Part shown: piece after piece, positions 29,983 through 39,690 of the stretch | How the letters are laid out: each line of letters begins with the position of its first letter | How positions within the stretch are numbered: the stretch's first letter is position 1 | Source: Woeseia oceani | GTDB lineage: Bacteria; Pseudomonadota; Gammaproteobacteria; Steroidobacterales; Woeseiaceae | Direction: 5' to 3' | Length of the DNA: 64,000 bases | NCBI RefSeq assembly: GCF_001677435.1 | Contig: NZ_CP016268.1 | Coordinates: forward strand, 1,477,001-1,541,000 | Made by a program: the position numbers and the translations under genes | The notes under the pieces: model-generated | Databases searched by the model: none | Told to the model about the DNA's origin: nothing | The model's input: the letters and a program-made list of their open reading frames with translations, nothing else

Positions 29983-31380
29983 TTGACTGGAAGCGCGCTC
30001 ACATTCGCGTTATTGGTTCAGGCGATCTGCGTGCTTGTTGTTGCTACAGTTATGCGTGTCGGTGTTCCTCTACGTCTCAATCTGATGTTGTCATCCGCAT
30101 TTGTTACCGTTCCGGTATGGGTGTACTCGCCGCTCGCTGATGCTGGCATGGTATTCCTGTTCGATATTGTTGTACCGGTGGTGTTGCTGTGGTCGCTCTA
30201 TCTGCGCGGCTTCAGCATTCCAAAAAGGACAACGGCACCGGTAGCGTTATTATTTCTAATAATCCCGTTGTTGTTTGTGCCGCTCGGCTACGTTTTTCTC
30301 GACGATACCTTCTTTGGGTATCACACTGTTATTCTCAGCAACGTACTTTTTAGGTCGTTTATTGTTGTTGCGGCTGTAGCGGTGCTCGCTTCGGAGCTGA
30401 GGCGGGTGGAAGGGCTTCCTATCGTCAGGCTGATGGCAGTTCAGTTTTCGGCACTCTTCGTATTGGGTGTTTTGCAGTATGCGGGCGGTGTTGATTTCGT
30501 CGTCTATGAAAGACTGAAGGACGTTGAAAATGCCGTTGATGCACTGATGGCGGCCGATGAGGCTGTGTTCTTCGGCTTCGGGTTTCTGGGTTTGTTCCGT
30601 GGAGCCGTTCCGCAAATGGCCGTTATAGCGATATTCTGGTGTCTTATTGTCACTAACCTTCGTGACCGGGTATCCGCGAATGGGCTGCTGCTCTTAACCG
30701 TTTCTCTAACAAGCCTTGTATGTGTCGCGGGTAGTCTGTCGCGGATTGGGCTGGGGGCATTGGCGGTCGTGCTCGTGTACTCATGCACAATAAACACTGC
30801 GCTTCGCAGGTGGGCTTTACTCCTCGTTCCGCTCGGGTTAGCGCTCTTGATGTACTCTGGCTACTGGGTTGTGCTCCAGTCCCTGACTATTGACTTCATG
30901 GCGGATCGGTTTTCCTTTGACGAACTTACCGGCGCATCCGGGTCTGGTAGTACGCGCATTGAATCTGCGCAGCTGTTTGTCAGAGATCTGGCGGATCGAC
31001 CGGTAATGTGGTTTACCGGCATTGGCGGATTCAACCCGATAGCGACCAGTGAGCGTTATAGCGTTTTCGGAATGCATGGTGACTACCTTGACGTCATAGT
31101 CCGCTACGGTGTCGTCGTTGGCCTTGTTTATGGATTTGTTGTGCTTTCAGTGCTAACGCGGCCTCTGGCAGGTTTTTTTTCGCGATCACCATTTCGCCGT
31201 AGTTCGTCTCGCGCATATGGCGCAATTTGTTGCGGCATACCGGTGCTGGCTCTTACTCAGGGTGCCTTAATTTTTTCCGGTGCAGCGGGCTATCTTGCTG
31301 CCGCGCATGCTTGGCTGGCTATTGCTTTCATGTCGGCAACGTATGTGTCGCCGACTGATGCGGTGACTGAGCGTGAGTGA
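29983..31380 (+). CDS. Wzy-like O-antigen/capsule polymerase
   Basis: Polytopic membrane protein of 465 aa with about 10-12 hydrophobic helices and a large extracytoplasmic loop around 290-370 containing RIESAQLFVRDLADRP, typical of the Wzy/WaaL O-antigen ligase domain. The start is TTG at 29983, with an excellent AAGGAGG 8 nt upstream. Context (Wzx, Wzz, GTs) favours a polymerase over a ligase. It overlaps the next gene by 8 nt. Confidence 0.78.
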   Translation: MTGSALTFALLVQAICVLVVATVMRVGVPLRLNLMLSSAFVTVPVWVYSPLADAGMVFLFDIVVPVVLLWSLYLRGFSIPKRTTAPVALLFLIIPLLFVPLGYVFLDDTFFGYHTVILSNVLFRSFIVVAAVAVLASELRRVEGLPIVRLMAVQFSALFVLGVLQYAGGVDFVVYERLKDVENAVDALMAADEAVFFGFGFLGLFRGAVPQMAVIAIFWCLIVTNLRDRVSANGLLLLTVSLTSLVCVAGSLSRIGLGALAVVLVYSCTINTALRRWALLLVPLGLALLMYSGYWVVLQSLTIDFMADRFSFDELTGASGSGSTRIESAQLFVRDLADRPVMWFTGIGGFNPIATSERYSVFGMHGDYLDVIVRYGVVVGLVYGFVVLSVLTRPLAGFFSRSPFRRSSSRAYGAICCGIPVLALTQGALIFSGAAGYLAAAHAWLAIAFMSATYVSPTDAVTERE

Positions 31381-32248
31381 TGCTGTGCCAGTGGATGATG
31401 AAGTGCCGTTAGTGAGTCTACTGGTAGCGACGATCGGGCGGCCGAATGAATTGCGGCGGCTGTTCGATTCACTGGTCAATCAGGTGTGTGGGCAGTTCGA
31501 GGTCATACTTGTTGATCAATCACGCGCCAGCAACACAGTGAAATTGCTTGCGAGGGAGTTTTCCGAGCGATTAAATATTACCTACCTGCGCGATGAGGGG
31601 ACTGGGTTGTCACGTGCGAGAAATTTGGCTTTGTCTCAGGCTAAGGGTTCTCACCTCGGTTTTCCTGACGACGACTGCTGGTATGGTCCTGACGTGATAG
31701 CCGGAGTTCTTGAGCGGTTCGCCGACGCACCTGGCACGGGAATTGTCTCCGGCCTTTACACTGAGCCAGGTAAGTTCAACCCCGCATTTGCTTCTTCGGG
31801 AGGCCCGCTGAGCTTGTGGAACGTATTCGACCGTGCTTGTAGTGTGGGGTTGTTTCTGGACCGAAAATCTTTGCATGGGTGTAGCGTATTTTTCGACGAG
31901 AGGATCGGTGCTGGCACAAGTTGGCCGGTTGCCGAGGAGATTGATCTGGTTATGAGGCTTTTGCGGGCGGACGTGAGTGGGTCCTTTGATCCAACCCTTG
32001 TCGTGTATCACGCAATTGCTAGAGATAAGAGTCGTTCAATGGAAGAGTTTGTAGCAACACGACAGGCGTTTTGGTACGTGGTAGCCAAAAATTACCCTTT
32101 CCCGTTGAATGTCTTACGGTTCATGAGAGGGATTGCGGGAGTAGTGTTAAACCGTTCGCCCTATGGCCTCCGCTGTTCATTCGGGGCGCTTGTATCTGGC
32201 GTACGAGCGGGTATGCGGCAACGCGAGCGCAAACGGGTTTCTGAGTGA
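31373..32248 (+). CDS. Glycosyltransferase family 2 protein
   Basis: GT-A fold inverting glycosyltransferase of 291 aa. The N-terminal strand VSLLVATIGRPNEL, the VDQSRASN segment, and the metal-binding acidic motif FPDDDCWYGPD (about 98-108) are visible. The start is GTG at 31373, overlapping the wzy-like stop and suggesting translational coupling. The sugar and linkage are unknown. Confidence 0.85.
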   Translation: MSDAVPVDDEVPLVSLLVATIGRPNELRRLFDSLVNQVCGQFEVILVDQSRASNTVKLLAREFSERLNITYLRDEGTGLSRARNLALSQAKGSHLGFPDDDCWYGPDVIAGVLERFADAPGTGIVSGLYTEPGKFNPAFASSGGPLSLWNVFDRACSVGLFLDRKSLHGCSVFFDERIGAGTSWPVAEEIDLVMRLLRADVSGSFDPTLVVYHAIARDKSRSMEEFVATRQAFWYVVAKNYPFPLNVLRFMRGIAGVVLNRSPYGLRCSFGALVSGVRAGMRQRERKRVSE

Positions 32249-32344
32249 AACGAAATACTGCAACAGCTCATTGCTCTAAGGCTGAACTCAAGTGCGCAGT
32301 AAATTCTGCGAGAGAATTTCAAGCGAGAACGACAAGGTCAAAAG

Positions 32345-33247
32345 ATGTATAGAGTACCAGTGGTCGTAGTGGTATTTAATCGACCGGATTGCGCCAGGCA
32401 ATTAGTAGACGTATTGAGCCGAATAAAGCCCGGCAAACTTTATGTGATTTCCGATGGTCCGCGCGATTCTCGACCTGACGATATAGAAAAGGTTACTGCG
32501 TCCAGAGACGTGTTCGAAAACCTGTCGTGGAATTGCAGCGTCAAGCGCAACTATTCAGTAGAGAATCTCGGCTGCATGGAGCGTGTGTCATCAGGACTTG
32601 ATTGGGTATTTAGTCAGGAATCCCGAGCAGTGATTCTCGAAGACGATTGCGTCCCGGATGAATCGTTCTTCCGATTCTGCGAAACTGCTTTGCAGTTTTA
32701 TGAAAATATTGAGCGCGTGATGTCGGTGTCGGGCACGAGATTTGCGCCGTCGACGCCTGGGTCTCCAGATATCGAGTTTTCGCGCTATGCGTATTGTTGG
32801 GGATGGGCTACATGGGCGAATCGCTGGCAGAAGTTTCACAACGAACTGGATCAGGATGCCATGGGTCTGAAGCTCTCCTACTTGCAGCGCAAGCTTGGCG
32901 GGCTTCGCGCTGCGTTCTACTGGAAATGGCTGCTGGGGCAAGTTAGCAGCGGCAAAATCAATAGTTGGGCATACAAGTGGACCTATACGCATTGGGTTTG
33001 CGACGGTTTATCAGCTATTCCCAGTGTCAACCTGATCTCCAATATTGGTGCGGGCAAAGATGCAACAAACACGACTACGGACTCACGATGGCTCGGACGC
33101 CCGATTGGCCCTCTACGTTTTCCGCTCAATTGTCCAAATTCGGTTGCAGCGGCGGATGATCTCGACGACTGGGTTGAGGACCACATTTTCAGTAAATCGC
33201 TTGTGGAGCGATTTCGATGGATTTTCAGATGCGTAAGTCGAAAGTGA
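32345..33247 (+). CDS. HlpA-like glycosyltransferase family protein
   Basis: A 300-aa GT-A-type protein. It begins VPVVVVVFNRPDCARQLV, has YVISDGPRD near 40, and a clear EDDCVPDESFF acidic motif at about 99-109, all shared with bacterial proteins annotated as haemolytic protein HlpA-like or GT2-related. The last 120 residues are Trp-rich (CWGWATWANRW). The haemolysin name is historical; a sugar-transfer role fits the context better. Confidence 0.72.
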   Translation: MYRVPVVVVVFNRPDCARQLVDVLSRIKPGKLYVISDGPRDSRPDDIEKVTASRDVFENLSWNCSVKRNYSVENLGCMERVSSGLDWVFSQESRAVILEDDCVPDESFFRFCETALQFYENIERVMSVSGTRFAPSTPGSPDIEFSRYAYCWGWATWANRWQKFHNELDQDAMGLKLSYLQRKLGGLRAAFYWKWLLGQVSSGKINSWAYKWTYTHWVCDGLSAIPSVNLISNIGAGKDATNTTTDSRWLGRPIGPLRFPLNCPNSVAAADDLDDWVEDHIFSKSLVERFRWIFRCVSRK

Positions 33248-33324
33248 TCGGGTAACCGAACCACGGTTGTTTACTGCCACTAAGGCAGTCGGTCAGGTGC
33301 GAAATTGGAAGGGTTGATCAGTAC

Positions 33325-34107
33325 ATGGATGAATTAAATTGCGAATGGTGTCTCGCTGAATGCAAATCGGGGGCGGGGCCACAAGCTCGTCCAGACTGGC
33401 TGCGAACGAAGTGTACTGCTTGTGGGTCGCTTTCCTTTGCCGAAACACCGGATTCGGGCGAGTTGGGTAAGGTGTATGACGAGTCTTGGCAATTGTCGGA
33501 CGACATTAGCAGTCTCGCTACGGGATCGACGGATGCGCTTATCGGAAATTCGCTGCTGGATGCGTTCCAATGGCGGCCGATACCAGATGCTGTCTGTCTT
33601 GATTACGGCGCGGGCCATGGTCACTTCGCAAAGACCCTGATCGAACGCGGCTGTCAACATGTTTATGCGTTTGAACCGTATGGCACGAAGCCGAATTGGC
33701 TGGACAAGGACTGGATTCGCGATGCGGATGAGCTACCCACGCATAAGTTCGATTGGGTATTTCTCATAGAGGTTGTTGAACACATGTTGGACCCAGTTGC
33801 GGAATTGCAGCGGATAAGAACACTATTGGCACCCGGTGGCCAGCTCGTTCTGACGACACCGAATGCCGGCGGTATCAGGGCGCGGCTGCAGCAGTTCGAG
33901 TGGCGGGAAGCGCAGAACCCGACCCATATCAACTTGTTTTCACCTTCATCCCTAGAGATTTGCCTGCGACGTGCCGGCTTTACCGAGACTAGCCGCAACT
34001 TTCAGCCCGTGCGCTACCTTGCCAAGGGACTGCAGGCGCAAATTCTGTACCTGTTGCAACGTATCGGCATGGACGGTGGTCTTCGTTATATCGCCCGGAA
34101 TTCATGA
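33325..34107 (+). CDS. Class I SAM-dependent methyltransferase with N-terminal zinc-ribbon-like segment
   Basis: A 260-aa methyltransferase. The N-terminus has Cys pairs (CEWC, then CTAC about 20 residues later) that look like a zinc ribbon, as in C-methyltransferase-related proteins of deoxysugar pathways. SAM motif I is CLDYGAGHGHFAKTL, followed by YAFEPYG and a conserved FLIEVVEHMLDP. The last codons overlap the next gene by 4 nt (ATGA). The substrate is unknown. Confidence 0.8.
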   Translation: MDELNCEWCLAECKSGAGPQARPDWLRTKCTACGSLSFAETPDSGELGKVYDESWQLSDDISSLATGSTDALIGNSLLDAFQWRPIPDAVCLDYGAGHGHFAKTLIERGCQHVYAFEPYGTKPNWLDKDWIRDADELPTHKFDWVFLIEVVEHMLDPVAELQRIRTLLAPGGQLVLTTPNAGGIRARLQQFEWREAQNPTHINLFSPSSLEICLRRAGFTETSRNFQPVRYLAKGLQAQILYLLQRIGMDGGLRYIARNS

Positions 34108-35342
34108 GAGTCCTCCTCGTCCACAATTATTATGGTTCCGCCGCGCCGTCGGGGGAGAATGTTGTTTTTGAGGCTGAGCTGCGTCTATTAAAGGAGCGTG
34201 GGCATGACGTCGCTTTGTTCACACGACACAGCGATCAAATTCGATCGAGCAACCTTTTTGCCGCAGCGGCTGGAGCTATTTACGGTGGGCTGGTTACGCC
34301 CTGGAACCCGCTATCTGTACGTGCGTTGGACCGCGCCATGAGCGATTTTCAACCGAATGTAGTGCACATACACAACACGTTTCCGCTTATTTCTCCCGGC
34401 GTATTTGGCAGGGCCCACCGGCATGCGGCTACTGTACTGACACTACACAATTATCGGCTCCAGTGTGCGGCGGGCATTCCTATGCGCAATGGAAAAGTTT
34501 GTACGCAGTGCATCGACAGACAAGCGAGTTGGCCCGCGGTCGTGCACGGTTGCTATCGCGGTAGCCGTCCAGCAAGTGTGCCAGTTGCCGCGAAGATTGC
34601 GCTGCACAGGCGGCTCGGAACCTGGTCAAATGAGATTGATGCGTACATCGCGTTGAGTGACTTTCAGCGGCAACGTATGACCGATGGAGGGCTGCCGGCT
34701 CGGAAAATGTTTGTAAAACCAAATTTCTTTCCTGGTTCGCCGGACGTTATTCCGTGGGAAGAACGTGAGGAGCGCGCGGTGTGTGTCGGCCGTGTGGGCG
34801 AAGAAAAAGGCGTCACAGAACTCGTAGATGCCTGGCTCGCCTGGGGGGCTGCGGCCCCGGAACTGGCAATTGTAGGTGATGGGCCGCTCAGACAAGTATT
34901 GGAGCAACGCGTAACGCGATCCGGAGTCAAGAATATACGCTTTGTCGGACAGGTTGATGCAGAGGCGGCACAACGTTGGGTTGCTACCAGCAAGCTTTTG
35001 TTACTGCCGTCGAAATGGTTCGAAGGTTTCCCCATGGCGCTGCGCGAAGCATTTGCTTACGGAACGCCGGCAATCGTTTCGAATCTGGGGCCACTTCCAG
35101 AGATTGTGGCCGATGGAATGGCCGGTGCCATAGTGGAAGCGGGCAATTCGCGAAACTTGATGGAGGTGGCTGCCACAGTCTGGCAGGATGAGCCACGATT
35201 GCGCGACCTGTCAATTGCAGCGAGGCGTGAGTACGAAACAAAGTATACGGAAGGCGTGAACTACCAGAGCCTGATGAATATATACAAGAATGCAATTAGC
35301 ATTCGGGAGCACGAATGCACAGGCGAACGTGAGGTCGCATGA
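34104..35342 (+). CDS. Glycosyltransferase family 4 protein
   Basis: GT-B fold glycosyltransferase of 412 aa. The N-terminal acceptor half includes GSAAPSGENVVFEAEL, and a Cys-rich segment (CAAGIPMRNGKVCTQC) lies near 120-140. The donor-binding half carries VGRVGEEKGV and KWFEGFPMALREAFAYG (E-x7-E). Its ATG overlaps the methyltransferase stop, and its own stop overlaps the next ATG, so the three genes are translationally coupled. Confidence 0.87.
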   Translation: MRVLLVHNYYGSAAPSGENVVFEAELRLLKERGHDVALFTRHSDQIRSSNLFAAAAGAIYGGLVTPWNPLSVRALDRAMSDFQPNVVHIHNTFPLISPGVFGRAHRHAATVLTLHNYRLQCAAGIPMRNGKVCTQCIDRQASWPAVVHGCYRGSRPASVPVAAKIALHRRLGTWSNEIDAYIALSDFQRQRMTDGGLPARKMFVKPNFFPGSPDVIPWEEREERAVCVGRVGEEKGVTELVDAWLAWGAAAPELAIVGDGPLRQVLEQRVTRSGVKNIRFVGQVDAEAAQRWVATSKLLLLPSKWFEGFPMALREAFAYGTPAIVSNLGPLPEIVADGMAGAIVEAGNSRNLMEVAATVWQDEPRLRDLSIAARREYETKYTEGVNYQSLMNIYKNAISIREHECTGEREVA

Positions 35343-36097
35343 AGACGGAAAGTATTCTTGGCTATGACGTAACTGCCGATTCTAAGCATGACTTGTTGGA
35401 TGAGATTGTCAATAGTGGGCTGGCTGGTCGCGATTGCACGAGCCTAGCTTGTTTTAATCCGCATTCTTACGCAGTAGCAAGGCGCGATAGAAGTTTTTCA
35501 AATGCTCTGTCGACCGCTACGTATCTCGTTCCGGACGGGGCAGGTGTTATTCTTGCGTCCTCGATATTTGGTGGGACCATTCGCCGACGCATTACCGGAT
35601 TCGACATATTTGTCGGCCTGCATGAGAAGCTTAATAGGCGAGGCGGTGCTTGCGTGTTTTTTCTTGGCTCTACCGAACAAACGCTTGAGAAAATTAGGGT
35701 GAAGATGGCGTCAGACTATCCCAATATTAAGGTTGCGGGTACATATTCGCCGCCTTTCAAGGTGGAATTTGACGAGTCGGATATTGAGGAAATGGTGGCA
35801 CGTGTAAACGCTTCGGGTGCAGATGTGCTGTGGGTTGGCATGACAGCACCAAAACAGGAAAAATGGACAGCGGCCGTTTGCGATAGATTAAATGTGAACT
35901 TCGTGGCCAGCATTGGCGCTGTCTTCGATTTTTACGTAGGCAATATTGAACGATCCCACATTGCATTTCAGAGACTAGGGTTGGAGTGGTTGCCACGACT
36001 TCTGAAAGAACCGCGTCGCTTGTGGCGTCGTATGTTTATTTCGGCCCCGGTATTTCTATGGCAAGTGATGTTGGCACGACTAGGCGGAAAATCTTGA
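35339..36097 (+). CDS. WecG/TagA/CpsF family glycosyltransferase
   Basis: A GT26 enzyme of 252 aa, acting at the membrane on an undecaprenyl-PP-sugar. LVPDGAGVILASSIFG holds the family Asp, and VLWVGMTAPKQEKW is the other signature. Members add ManNAc(A), glucosyl or related residues as the second sugar after GlcNAc-PP-undecaprenol. With WecA downstream, this enzyme probably adds the second sugar of the repeat unit. It overlaps the GT4 gene by 4 nt. Confidence 0.9.
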   Translation: MKTESILGYDVTADSKHDLLDEIVNSGLAGRDCTSLACFNPHSYAVARRDRSFSNALSTATYLVPDGAGVILASSIFGGTIRRRITGFDIFVGLHEKLNRRGGACVFFLGSTEQTLEKIRVKMASDYPNIKVAGTYSPPFKVEFDESDIEEMVARVNASGADVLWVGMTAPKQEKWTAAVCDRLNVNFVASIGAVFDFYVGNIERSHIAFQRLGLEWLPRLLKEPRRLWRRMFISAPVFLWQVMLARLGGKS

Positions 36098-36206
36098 GAC
36101 GGCGGCAACGGCCGCACTTACGAATGGCGAGTTCAGAACGTTGGATATACAAACACGTAGCGAAGAACTGTGGCGCGCCAAAACAATAATGAGATAGCGA
36201 AGGCAT

Positions 36207-37292
36207 ATGAAAACAGCATTGATAACCGGCGTAACCGGACAAGATGGCACCTACCTTGCTGAGTTGCTGCTCGATAAAGGTTATGTTGTGCATGGCATTA
36301 AACGTCGCGCGTCATCCTTTAATACAAGCCGCATCGACCATCTGTATCAAGATCCCCATGATCCGGATATTCGGTTCCGTTTGCACTACGGTGATATGAC
36401 CGATGCAACTAACCTGATCAGTATTATCCAGCAGGTACAGCCGGACGAGATCTATAATCTCGCTGCGCAGAGTCACGTGCAGGTGTCATTTGAAACCCCG
36501 GAGTACACGGCCAACTCAGACGCGCTGGGCACGCTTCGCATACTTGAGGCCGTTAGGCTGCTCGGATTGACGGAGAAAACGCGTATATACCAAGCGTCGA
36601 CATCAGAGATGTTCGGTCAAGTCGCGGAAACTCCCCAGCGAGAATCGACGCCGTTTTATCCAAGGTCGCCGTACGGCGCTGCAAAAGTCTATGCATACTG
36701 GATAACAGTCAATTACCGTGAGGCTTACGGCATGCATGCCTCCAACGGTATTCTGTTTAATCATGAGTCACCGCTACGCGGCGAAACCTTCGTCACTCGC
36801 AAAATCACGAGAGCACTGTGTCGCATCAATCTGGGCCTTCAAGACGCACTTTACATTGGCAACCTTGATTCGCTGCGAGACTGGGGACATGCGCGGGACT
36901 ACGTTCGCGCAATGTGGGAAATGCTGCAATTGGACGAACCGGAGGACTTCGTTATTGCGACTGGTGAACAACATTCCGTAAGGGAGTTCATTGAGAGAAG
37001 CGGACGGGAACTTGGAATGGAAATTGAGTGGTCGGGCGAAGGTGTGGACGAAATTGGTATAGAGAAAAACACTGGTAAGAAAATTGTCTATGTCGACCAG
37101 CGTTACTTCCGGCCTACTGAGGTGGATACCCTCCTTGGTGATCCGACGCTGGCACGGGAACGTCTTGGTTGGCAGGCCGAAATCACGTTCGAAGAATTGG
37201 TTCGTGAGATGGTCGCTGCTGATTTGCGTATTGCCAAAAAGGATACTTTGATCGAGAAAGCAGGGTATCGCAGTTTCAATTACAATGAATAA
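36207..37292 (+). CDS. gmd: GDP-mannose 4,6-dehydratase
   Basis: Converts GDP-D-mannose to GDP-4-keto-6-deoxy-D-mannose, the first step to GDP-L-fucose. It has 361 aa. The NADP-binding motif is [15 protein letters not shown], the arginine-binding [15 protein letters not shown] segment is present, and the catalytic triad Thr/Tyr/Lys includes YGAAK. Its product is used by the Fcl encoded 13 nt downstream, and its substrate is made by ManC/ManB at the end of the locus. Confidence 0.96.
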   Translation: MKTALITGVTGQDGTYLAELLLDKGYVVHGIKRRASSFNTSRIDHLYQDPHDPDIRFRLHYGDMTDATNLISIIQQVQPDEIYNLAAQSHVQVSFETPEYTANSDALGTLRILEAVRLLGLTEKTRIYQASTSEMFGQVAETPQRESTPFYPRSPYGAAKVYAYWITVNYREAYGMHASNGILFNHESPLRGETFVTRKITRALCRINLGLQDALYIGNLDSLRDWGHARDYVRAMWEMLQLDEPEDFVIATGEQHSVREFIERSGRELGMEIEWSGEGVDEIGIEKNTGKKIVYVDQRYFRPTEVDTLLGDPTLARERLGWQAEITFEELVREMVAADLRIAKKDTLIEKAGYRSFNYNE

Positions 37293-37305
37293 GTAGCGGA
37301 TTACT

Positions 37306-38229
37306 ATGCCCACAGTATATGTAGCGGGCCACAATGGCCTCGTCGGTTCGGCTATTTGCCGCCGCTTGAAGAGGGATGGCATTGAGCCACTTGTTGCCGA
37401 TCGCGCAACGCTTGATCTTACGGATCAGGCGGCGGTTCGGGCCTGGTTTGAGAGCAATGCGATTGATCAGGTGTACTTTGCCGCTGCAAAGGTCGGAGGC
37501 ATTCTTGCCAATAGCGAATTTCCTGCTGATTTTATTAATGACAACATCTTGATGCAATCAAATGTTATCGACTCAGCGTGGAGAAACGGCGTCAAAAAAT
37601 TATTGTTTCTGGGTTCGTCTTGCATATATCCAAAGTTTGCAGAGCAACCTATTTCTGAACAAAGTCTTCTGACAGGGCCTCTCGAACCGACGAACGAATG
37701 GTATGCGATAGCCAAGATTGCCGGTATTAAGACATGTCAGGCCTACCGTAAGCAGCATGATTTCGACGCTATTTCATTGATGCCGACAAATCTGTACGGG
37801 CCCGGCGACAATTTTGATTTGCGTAGCTCTCATGTCTTGCCAGCGCTGCTACGGAAGTGCCATGAAGCACTGATGAATGGCGATGCCAATTTTGAAGTGT
37901 GGGGGAGCGGGGAGCCGAGGCGTGAATTTCTGCATGTCGATGATCTTGCCGACGCGAGCGTCTTTTTGATGGATACCTACAGCGCTGAGGAGATTATCAA
38001 CGTAGGGTGTGGTGAGGATATCCGTATCCGGGACTTGGCCGAATGCATCAAACAGGTGGTTGGTTTTACTGGTGAGCTTATCTTCGATAGCTCAAAGCCC
38101 GACGGGACGCCGCGAAAGCGCCTCGACGTGGGCAAACTGCACGAACTGGGCTGGAACTCCAAGATTTCGCTCGGTGTTGGCTTAAAATCTACCTACGAGT
38201 GGTTTCTAAACAACGTGCAGCGCTCTTAG
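37306..38229 (+). CDS. fcl: GDP-L-fucose synthase
   Basis: Epimerase-reductase that turns GDP-4-keto-6-deoxymannose into GDP-L-fucose. It has 307 aa. The Rossmann motif is [14 protein letters not shown], the catalytic Tyr-x3-Lys is YAIAK, and FLGSSCIYP is characteristic. With gmd it indicates L-fucose (or its derivative) in the glycan. About 260 AT-rich nt separate it from wecA. Confidence 0.96.
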   Translation: MPTVYVAGHNGLVGSAICRRLKRDGIEPLVADRATLDLTDQAAVRAWFESNAIDQVYFAAAKVGGILANSEFPADFINDNILMQSNVIDSAWRNGVKKLLFLGSSCIYPKFAEQPISEQSLLTGPLEPTNEWYAIAKIAGIKTCQAYRKQHDFDAISLMPTNLYGPGDNFDLRSSHVLPALLRKCHEALMNGDANFEVWGSGEPRREFLHVDDLADASVFLMDTYSAEEIINVGCGEDIRIRDLAECIKQVVGFTGELIFDSSKPDGTPRKRLDVGKLHELGWNSKISLGVGLKSTYEWFLNNVQRS

Positions 38230-38321
38230 AGCAATAATTCAATCTTGCGTTTTTTCTGGATATTCGGGATCTGGTCGAGATAGTTGTCTCTTGCCCCTGA
38301 ACTGTCGCTTCTGCTGTTTCG

Positions 38322-38351
38322 TTACCAAAATTAATGGATTTGGTGTAATTT
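38322..38351 (+). promoter_or_regulatory. Weak candidate promoter before wecA
   Basis: TTACCA (38322-38327) and TAATTT (38346-38351) are separated by 18 nt in the AT-rich fcl-wecA spacer. Both hexamers are imperfect. If real, the 3' part of the capsule locus has its own transcript. Confidence 0.2.
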
Positions 38352-38488
38352 ACGCCCCCGTCGTCAACTGCAAATGACAAGGTGCGTTAGTTCTTCACTA
38401 TTATTCTTGGCAGCTTGTTTTAGATTGTTCCACCGCCGTAGTGGGTGGTGCTGGAAAATCGTATTAGAAACAAAGGGTTGAGTGGGAA

Positions 38489-39553
38489 ATGATCGCTGCG
38501 TCGATTTCTATATCTGTAGCAATAACTCTATTGTTCATGACGGTGCTGCGGCCGCTTGCGGTCAGTGTAGGTCTGGTTGACCGACCGGGTGGGCGCAAGT
38601 CACACGTCGGTGAAATACCGATAGTCGGCGGCATTGCCATGTTTGCAGGTATCTTTTTCGGACTTGCGCTATTGCCTGATTTGGCGTCAGGGTACTGGTA
38701 TTTATTATTGTCAGGCGCGTTGTTGGTTATCGTAGGTGCGCTCGATGATCGCTACGACGTACCCGCTGAGATTCGATTGGTAGCGCAAACTTGCGCTGCA
38801 ATTATCATGGTATACGGCGGCGGTCTCGTTGTTTGGGACGTCGGGAACCCGCTTGGATTGGGCACGATTTCATTGGGGCCGTTCGCGCTAATATTCACGA
38901 TTCTCGTAACTTTGACAGTCATTAACGCATTCAACCTGGTTGACGGTGTTGACGGACTGGCAGGAAGCATGGCGATTATCTCCCTATTCAGTATCGTAGT
39001 CGCAGGTGGCATGGCGGTTGACACTACGGCGATTGCTTCTGTTGTTTGTGCTTCGGTCGCGGGCTTTTTGGTTTTTAATTACCCTGTTTATGCCAATCGT
39101 AGATTGCGTTCGTTCATGGGTGATGCAGGAAGTACCTTACTCGGGTTAATAGTAGTTTGGCTTACTATACGTGTGAGTCAGGGAGATTCGCGGTCAATGT
39201 CTCCAGTAACCGGGCTTTGGTTCGTCGCCGTCCCGCTATTCGATCTTTTTACTTGCTTCGTCAGGCGGATCTCAAAGGGACGTTCTCCGTTTCGACCGGG
39301 GCGTGAGCATTTCCACCACTTACTGTACAGGGCCGGCTTCTCGGTCCGTCAGACTTTGTGGGTGCTTACTGCCATTGCTGTTTTGTATGCAGCCTTTGGG
39401 CTTCTGGGGCATTGGGCGGAATTTGCAGAATCCGTGATGTTCATCATCTGGCTTGGATGTGCTTCCGTGCAGTATTTGATACTCAAGAAAGTTGCGACAT
39501 TGTTCCGTTACAACCGCCGTTGCAGCCGTAGCGGAGGGATACAAACTATCTGA
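38489..39553 (+). CDS. wecA: Undecaprenyl-phosphate alpha-N-acetylglucosaminyl 1-phosphate transferase (WecA type)
   Basis: Polyprenyl-phosphate sugar-1-phosphate transferase that starts glycan assembly on undecaprenyl phosphate at the inner membrane. It has 354 aa and about 10-11 helices. Signatures are GGRKSHVGEIPIVGG, the DDRYDV acidic pair, NAFNLVDGVDGLAG, GDAGSTLLG and REHFHHLL. It is the only initiating enzyme in the capsule locus and is of a different fold from the EpsB transferase at 45 kb. Confidence 0.92.
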   Translation: MIAASISISVAITLLFMTVLRPLAVSVGLVDRPGGRKSHVGEIPIVGGIAMFAGIFFGLALLPDLASGYWYLLLSGALLVIVGALDDRYDVPAEIRLVAQTCAAIIMVYGGGLVVWDVGNPLGLGTISLGPFALIFTILVTLTVINAFNLVDGVDGLAGSMAIISLFSIVVAGGMAVDTTAIASVVCASVAGFLVFNYPVYANRRLRSFMGDAGSTLLGLIVVWLTIRVSQGDSRSMSPVTGLWFVAVPLFDLFTCFVRRISKGRSPFRPGREHFHHLLYRAGFSVRQTLWVLTAIAVLYAAFGLLGHWAEFAESVMFIIWLGCASVQYLILKKVATLFRYNRRCSRSGGIQTI

Positions 39554-39690
39554 TCCCCGGAACCTGGTCTCCTGACGGGGCATGAGTATCTGCAAGGAAG
39601 TTTCGATTCCGTCATAGGATCGACCTGTCGGTGCATATATACTTCGCGGCTGCGGAACACCGAAAAGATTTGATCAGGGACTCAAATTTC

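Noticed and set aside
36098-36206. 21-codon frame before gmd
   Set aside because: Too short, no coupling and no conserved features.
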